A stretch of DNA of 64,000 nucleotides from Chrysogorgia sp. JL179-B06. Its lineage: Eukaryota > Cnidaria > Anthozoa > Scleralcyonacea > Chrysogorgiidae. The stretch covers positions 464,501-528,500 of the forward strand of contig JAYKKM010000378.1 in NCBI GenBank assembly GCA_035772405.1, given 5' to 3'. Positions 59,036 through 64,000 of this stretch are shown piece after piece (positions within the stretch are counted from its first letter, which is position 1; each line of letters opens with the position of its first letter). The notes below the pieces were generated by a model. That model had not been told where the DNA came from and searched no databases. It was given only the letters and a program-made list of their open reading frames with translations. The translations under genes were made by a program, and so were the position numbers.

Positions 59036-60040
59036 ATGAAATAAAATAAATAGGGCTTATATATATGCCAACAGGGTGCGGGAAATAAACTAACTAATAA
59101 TTAATGAGATGGGAAAAGTTAAATCATTTACTATTTTTACAGTCGATCAATAAGCAGAATGAGGGGTGGGAGAAATGACAGGTCCAATTTCAAGGGGATT
59201 AGGCGATAATAATAGAAACGAAGACTTGAAAAGGAATGAGAGTGCATAAGCTAATAATAAAAAGTTCCAAGCAAACTAAAATAACAAAAAAACTTGTAGG
59301 AAATTAAATAAAAGAAAAACGTTCGTTAAGACCAAGAGGGTGTAGTGCCAAGTTTAAAAATGAGACGCCTCTCTTGCCGTTTGCAAGTCAACAGGCCACT
59401 TTTTAGCGTTTAACCTGTCATGAGCAACATTTTTACAAGATAAGCGTTTGCTTTTGCACGTAAACATACAATAATTTTGACAGCGCGCAAATACAGGAAA
59501 CAGGTCTCATCAGCGCTGTTTTGTTTACTTTCATGATAAGCGACTGCATTTTGATAGTTTTGTTAAACTTTGTAGTGTGAGATTCCAAATAACTTTGCTA
59601 ATACAACATAATGCTTAACATAATTTACGTATGTTGTAGACCATTAAACAATCTAACGCTTGGAAATGTTCGAAAACCTAGCGAGTGAGGTTCGTAAATT
59701 ATATTTTTTATCCGTCATCTTTGTTTATAATGCATTATCGCCAATAACTTTGACTGTGCATACAAAATTAGAATATATATACAGTATCGTTGCTCCTGAT
59801 CAAATTGCTGTAAATAAAATATTTTCGAGACCAAATGCGAAGTACGTACGCATTGCGTACGTTTTGCCATTCCACCTGTCGTTTACGACCACTTTTGCTT
59901 GGCAATTTTAGGGGTGGTCATCAAACTAAGGTTCTACTGTATATGCACCCCTATGAAAAATATTCACTATCTTCCTTCAAGTCAACAGCCAATAGTGTCT
60001 GTTTATACTTACTATTACATATGCCATGCTTTCATTACAT
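59036..60040. other. Remainder of the insertion in the integrase gene
   Basis: Non-coding. The first 450 bp continues the Penelope-like flank. tccacctgtcgtttacgaccacttttg near 59,872 recurs in similar form at 17,690, so a dispersed repeat. No gene seen. Confidence 0.4.
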
Positions 60041-60701
60041 ACCATGCTTTCATTCTCGTGATTCACATCAAGCGGTTTCATTCCAATACTCCGATGTCGG
60101 GAATGGTTGTAGGAATACACCAACTTTTGTAGCACGTACATCCATATACTTTACTGTATTCTTAGCTGTAAAATATTTCCACATCTTTCCCTTAAGCGTT
60201 CGATTAAATCGTTTTGGTGTCGTTGTGCGTGGTGAAAAACGAAATGTTGTAATCTTTCAAAAGCTTCTGAAATGGTCTGTTGGTAAATTTAGTTCCTTTA
60301 TCGGTATGAAGTTTCTCGGGACGTCTGCCTTTCTTACATATCTTCTTAAAGGCTTTAATCAGATTTTCTCCGGACCTTGTTTTCAATGGTTCTACCCACG
60401 CATACTTGGATAAAACATCAATGACAGTTAACATGTATTTATAGCCATTGTTTGCTTTACTCAACGAATCCATAACGACCAGATCAGCCTCCCACATTTC
60501 GTCTATTGCTCCGACAATAACTCTATTTCTCTTAAAACGATGTCGTACTGGTTTATGCAAAGTATATGTGTCTTGTTGTTTTAACCAGGTTTTTATCTCG
60601 TTTCGCGATAGTTTAAATTTCCTGTCATTTTTTACGACACGGTAAATAGCATCGACACCGCCAAAACTTGCCGGACTTTCTGGGCTGTAATACAGATCGT
60701 G

Positions 60702-60843
60702 GAGATACTGTTCCGCCATCTAACTCAGATTGCTGAATCACAATCTGCCCACCACAGCAAGCCGATACGCAGCGAATACGTCTGAAAATATTCCGAAGTG
60801 TGATATAAGGTAGACGTCTAGGAAGACAGGAGCAAGGCATGAT
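60702..60843 (-). CDS. Possible tiny Cys-rich ORF overlapping the integrase 5' end
   Basis: From ATG 60,843: MPCSCLPRRLPYITLRNIF then RCVSACCGGQIVIQQSELDG. It is upstream of and overlaps the integrase start in another frame. The basic, Cys-rich start looks deliberate, but there is no family match I can vouch for and it could be chance. Confidence 0.25.
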
Positions 60844-61206
60844 CTTCACTCTACCAGAGTTTGATGTAAAATGAAAAATCTTTCACTGAACAACATGATG
60901 ACCCCCAAAACACCCCAAGGAACCCAAATGTACCCCCAAACACCTGAAAGAACTGATCGGAATAGACGTAAACTTCATTTGAACCACATTTCTTTAGCAG
61001 TATCGGTCTTTCGTGCACAAAGTTCATTGGATTCGAACCCACGCATTCGCCTTTACCTAATGACCTTTTAATTACTTTTTCTCATTCAAACCTAATATTC
61101 AAATCAGGCGTAAAGTTGTTGAAGCACAGCAGACTAATGACTTTTTAATGTCTTCCTCTCGTTCAAAACCAATATATTCAAACCAGCCTGAGCAACGTTA
61201 CAGAAT
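60844..61206. other. Non-coding, viral intergenic
   Basis: Holds the short minisatellite-like patch at about 60,900-60,945. Nothing else recognised. Confidence 0.4.
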
Positions 61207-61677
61207 CTATAACGACAATGTCGTTAATAAAACTAGGCAAGTAAGCAACCGCGACAGTTTCTTCACCGGTTTATATTTCGCCAAGTACACGCGTCTAAAA
61301 ACTTCAACAGTTCTTGCCACAGATTCTCGAACTGTTTCGGAGTCACAAGAATCGCTAACTTTCGACACTAGTGTTAAATAAGCGATAATTCTTCCAAAAT
61401 TCACAACATCCATCTTTTGGTAAATATCGTGTAAATTATTTGGCAAGTTATCTCTACTTATTTGAACGGCAAGATACTCATACAATTCCTCATGCTCTCG
61501 AAGATATTCGTTCATATAAAAACATAAAGTATCTTTGTCTATTTCGATATTATTTCTTCGCAATTCGTCCCAAATCGTTTGCTCAGCCATGGCGCCAAAA
61601 TGAAATTTTCCCGCCAACGACTCGACTATTGATTTTCCTCCGCTAGGGTTCGGACCCCTTTCGGAACCCGAGCTCAT
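61207..61677 (-). CDS. Bcl-2-like protein candidate in the provirus
   Basis: 156 codons. Residues about 88-104 read KMDVVNFGRIIAYLTLV, close to the BH1 box of Bcl-2 proteins (NWGRIVA-type), preceded by amphipathic helices and followed by a helix (VARTVEVFRRVYLA). Met30 (MAEQTIWDEL) may be the true start. A BH2 tryptophan box and C-terminal anchor are not evident, and the frame may be shifted near 61,255. Bcl-2 proteins control apoptosis, so a viral copy could delay host-cell death. Its position beside the integrase, same strand, suggests it belongs to the provirus. Confidence 0.45.
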   Translation of the reverse strand: MSSGSERGPNPSGGKSIVESLAGKFHFGAMAEQTIWDELRRNNIEIDKDTLCFYMNEYLREHEELYEYLAVQISRDNLPNNLHDIYQKMDVVNFGRIIAYLTLVSKVSDSCDSETVRESVARTVEVFRRVYLAKYKPVKKLSRLLTCLVLLTTLSL

Positions 61678-61789
61678 TGATTATTCATCATAACTCATTC
61701 ATCATGCTAATTTGGCAAGACAAAAGAAAGGTACTTACAGTTCACCTAGGTCCGTCCTCAAAGGCCCCGAATATTACTACTCATGGATG

Positions 61790-62060
61790 AGGGATATCAT
61801 GGATTGTTGGATGGATAGTTATCATGGATCAGATGGACGGAGGGAGGGATGGAGGGATATCATGGATGGGTGGATGGATATCATGGGTGAATTGAGGGGT
61901 ATCATGAATGGATGCCATGGAGGGATATCATGGATGGAGGGATGCCATGGAGTGATGCAATGGAGGGATAGGTAGCTGGATGGCTAGTTCTCGTGGATCG
62001 TGGATGTTATCATGTTATCATGGTTATCATGGTTATCATGGAGATGGATGGATGAGATGA
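61790..62060. repeat. Minisatellite of atggatggagggatatc words
   Basis: Many imperfect copies of ggatatcatggatgg and gatgccatggaggg on the plus strand. Open frames here are repeat artefacts. Confidence 0.85.
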
Positions 62061-62297
62061 TGAGTTCAAAATGGCGGCCTTCAATTTGCTTTCTTGGAGC
62101 TCCGTGTTTTGGTTGTATTTTTGTCTCCTTTTGAGACCGAACAGTGAAAAAATAATCTCTATACTGGATACATGATTGGGATTGATTGTAACTGCCATGG
62201 GGTTATATATTCGGAAAGTACCGGGAATTAGAGTCAAACCGACTTTCTTGGGACAAAGCAATCGACCATTTATGGTTTCGTAATCAAATCTGATCAC
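62061..62297 (-). CDS. Unrecognised short ORF
   Basis: From ATG 62,297: MIRFDYETINGRLLCPKKVG and FRIYNPMAVTINPN, before the frame runs into the minisatellite. Composition is protein-like, but no family recognised. Could be a viral gene remnant. Confidence 0.25.
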
Positions 62298-62433
62298 TGG
62301 ATCAATGTACCAAGATCGATCTACAACGACGAACTATTCATTGGGACACCACCTTAACGGATAAGATCTGATTTAACTCTGAACGGAGAAGATCTGATTT
62401 AAGATAAGATCTGATTTAACTCTGAACTCTGAT

Positions 62434-62616
62434 TTAAAAGAACGGAGAAATTGGTCGTTTAAAAGAATTGCGTACTACGCCAATACCACAGGAACATTTC
62501 AAACAAAACAATCTTGAATAGTTTTCTAATAACCGAAGAATTTCCTTGTCATCTGATTCTCTAGGTGAAACAATGGGTGAAATGTCTTCTTGTTCCTCCA
62601 TTGTTAACAGCTTCAT
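62434..62616 (-). CDS. Unrecognised short acidic ORF
   Basis: 60 codons: MKLLTMEEQEDISPIVSPRE then LLENYSRLFCLKCSCGIG with a CLKC.C cluster. Just upstream on the plus-strand coordinate is a repeat of aagatctgatttaactctga (62,360-62,425). Uncertain. Confidence 0.25.
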   Translation of the reverse strand: MKLLTMEEQEDISPIVSPRESDDKEILRLLENYSRLFCLKCSCGIGVVRNSFKRPISPFF

Positions 62617-63534
62617 TTTGGTTTTTGCACCTTGGTATTCATGAGTTCAAATACCCTGCCACAGTAGGGTATTTGAGCTAGTATGGTATTCGAGCTAGAC
62701 TCACAGGTATTAAAACTGCTTCACCATAAACTTCACCATTTATTTAATCACAATTTGTTAGTGTTAGTCCATGAGATTTTTACAATTATTGGCATTACAA
62801 CTACGAAGAGGTGTGCATCGCTGGAGTTTTTGTAGCATTGATATGCGGCAAAACAGACAAGCTTCTGACGTAACCTCTCTTTTTTTTTTAGAATTGCAAC
62901 AGTTTACAAGTTTATATTCGCCAGTTTACGCTGAGAGCACGATGTCGAAGCCATTTTATATTATTAATATAGCTGCTTTTTCGTACAAATTTAATGTTTG
63001 TTTGTATATTAAAATTAAACGATCAACTGATCGAAAATTAAACGTGTTGTATATTAAAATTAAACGATCAACTAATCGACGACTCGACATTCTCCCCAAC
63101 TAGATACACCAAAAAAACGAATAAAATATACAATATTATGATGATAACATAGCCTGATTTCGCGGACACGATTTGCATTCAACGATGGCTTGTTAATTTG
63201 ACGCGCGCCTAAAACGCGCGTACCTAGTTTAATATTGCGTACCAATTGGCTGGTATTTACAGCCTGGACAATCATAATCAAGGGCCCCCTATGAAGCAGT
63301 TGCCAGGGGAAAATCCGGCTCGGATATTTCCGTCGGACTCGAAGCGTATAAAGCAGCGAAGAAACCTCAAAATTGTAACAGCAAAACCCCGAAATTCTGA
63401 TGGCAACCGGCCGAGTCGTCTTTGTCGAAGTCTAAGCTACATTTCTGTGGTGGTTGCCTGCTTGTAACAGAAAATGCCATCAATGGTGTTTTTGAGGCAC
63501 TTTTCTAGAGGTTGGCCGGCCGTCTATCCTCAGT
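62617..63534. other. Non-coding stretch
   Basis: A short inverted repeat ataccctgccacagtagggtat at about 62,652 and a duplicated attaaaattaaacgatcaact at about 63,007 and 63,052. A 110-codon frame at 62,771-63,103 has no recognisable features. Confidence 0.4.
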
Positions 63535-64000
63535 TAGTCCCAAATCATATGATGAGAATAATCTTTAATGAGGATACCAACTTCACCCGATGCTGATTTA
63601 CAGAAGGGTCCTACCATAAGACTAACATAGATAAATTCATTACAAGATAATAAACTAATAAAATACAAGAAACAAAATTAGATAATGTATACATAGATAG
63701 TAAGTAATGTACTTAAATAATAAAGAACAAAGTAGATATGCATAAATAAAATACATAGATACTAAGTTAAATTAAGCTTCGCAATTTTTTTTTTAAAACC
63801 TACTAATGTACGTGCATCACGAATGGAGATACATATCTTATTCCAAACAATTGCTGCAAAATTTAATGTAGTACAATGACCCCACCTAGTGTGAGCACTT
63901 GACTTACGAAGATTATTCTTATGCCTAGTGTTATATTGATGAAAATCCTTATTTAAACTGTATTCAAAATTATGTTCTATGAAATTATTATGACACTTAT
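63535..64000 (-). pseudogene. 3' end of a CR1/L2-like LINE (partial at window edge)
   Basis: The minus-strand frame from the right edge to about 63,770 reads YNTRHKNNLRKSSAHTRWGH, AAIVWNKICISIRDARTL and FKKKI, the typical C-terminal tail of CR1/L2-class reverse transcriptases. An A-rich 3' UTR follows to about 63,535. Distinct from the LINE at 32-37 kb. Confidence 0.6.

Overview
This window is eukaryotic and looks like invertebrate metazoan DNA, most likely cnidarian (anthozoan-like). Genes have introns with GT/AG borders, intergenic DNA is AT-rich with long (TA)n tracts, and the content is dominated by transposons, tRNA-derived repeats, fold-back elements and endogenous viral genes of the Polinton/adintovirus kind. 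No single-copy host gene is clearly intact. The clearest host-like piece is a cyclin B3 C-terminal fragment at 5.2-5.5 kb. The species call is an inference from family content, not a database match.

Layout. 1-4.8 kb (+): protein-primed family B DNA polymerase pseudogene preceded by three small viral-type ORFs, ending in a hairpin plus T-run. 5.0-9.3 kb: a 173-bp palindrome abutting the cyclin B3 fragment, a MITE, a broken KIAA1958-like (Crypton-derived) ORF, (TA)n tracts and a tRNA-derived SINE. 9.4-11.3 kb (+) and 55.2-61.7 kb: one Polinton-like provirus with a basic core protein, an F54H12.2-type capsid protein, a protease, two conserved small proteins, a packaging ATPase, a chromodomain integrase and a Bcl-2-like ORF. 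Most of these carry frameshifts or stops.

The main result is that the provirus protease gene is cut in two by a single 43.9-kb insertion (11,326-55,231) flanked by a TA duplication. The insertion is a set of nested elements. Outer shell E is non-coding. Inside it is F (12.9-54.1 kb), a CACTA/EnSpm-like transposon with a multi-exon transposase (-) and a divergent companion gene (+). Inside an intron of F's companion is A (21.2-51.8 kb), a second two-gene CACTA element. Inside an intron of A's transposase is a 280-bp-period tRNA-Ala-like array, and in that array is B (26.5-43.3 kb, TA duplication). Inside an intron of B's small spliced ORF is a second tRNA-like array holding C (30.4-40.2 kb, CG duplication). 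C carries a companion-gene remnant and a CR1/L2-like LINE that is itself interrupted.

How the genes work together. In A and F the transposase and a companion protein are transcribed divergently from a central promoter region, and each gene ends near one subterminal repeat array. This parallels the plant TnpD/TnpA division (DNA cleavage versus binding of subterminal repeats), but that parallel is an inference. In A the transposase is broken while the eight-exon companion gene reads as one open 545-codon frame. Three well-formed hammerhead ribozymes (two in a 231-bp direct repeat, retrozyme-like) and two Penelope-type hammerhead motifs lie in the insertions.
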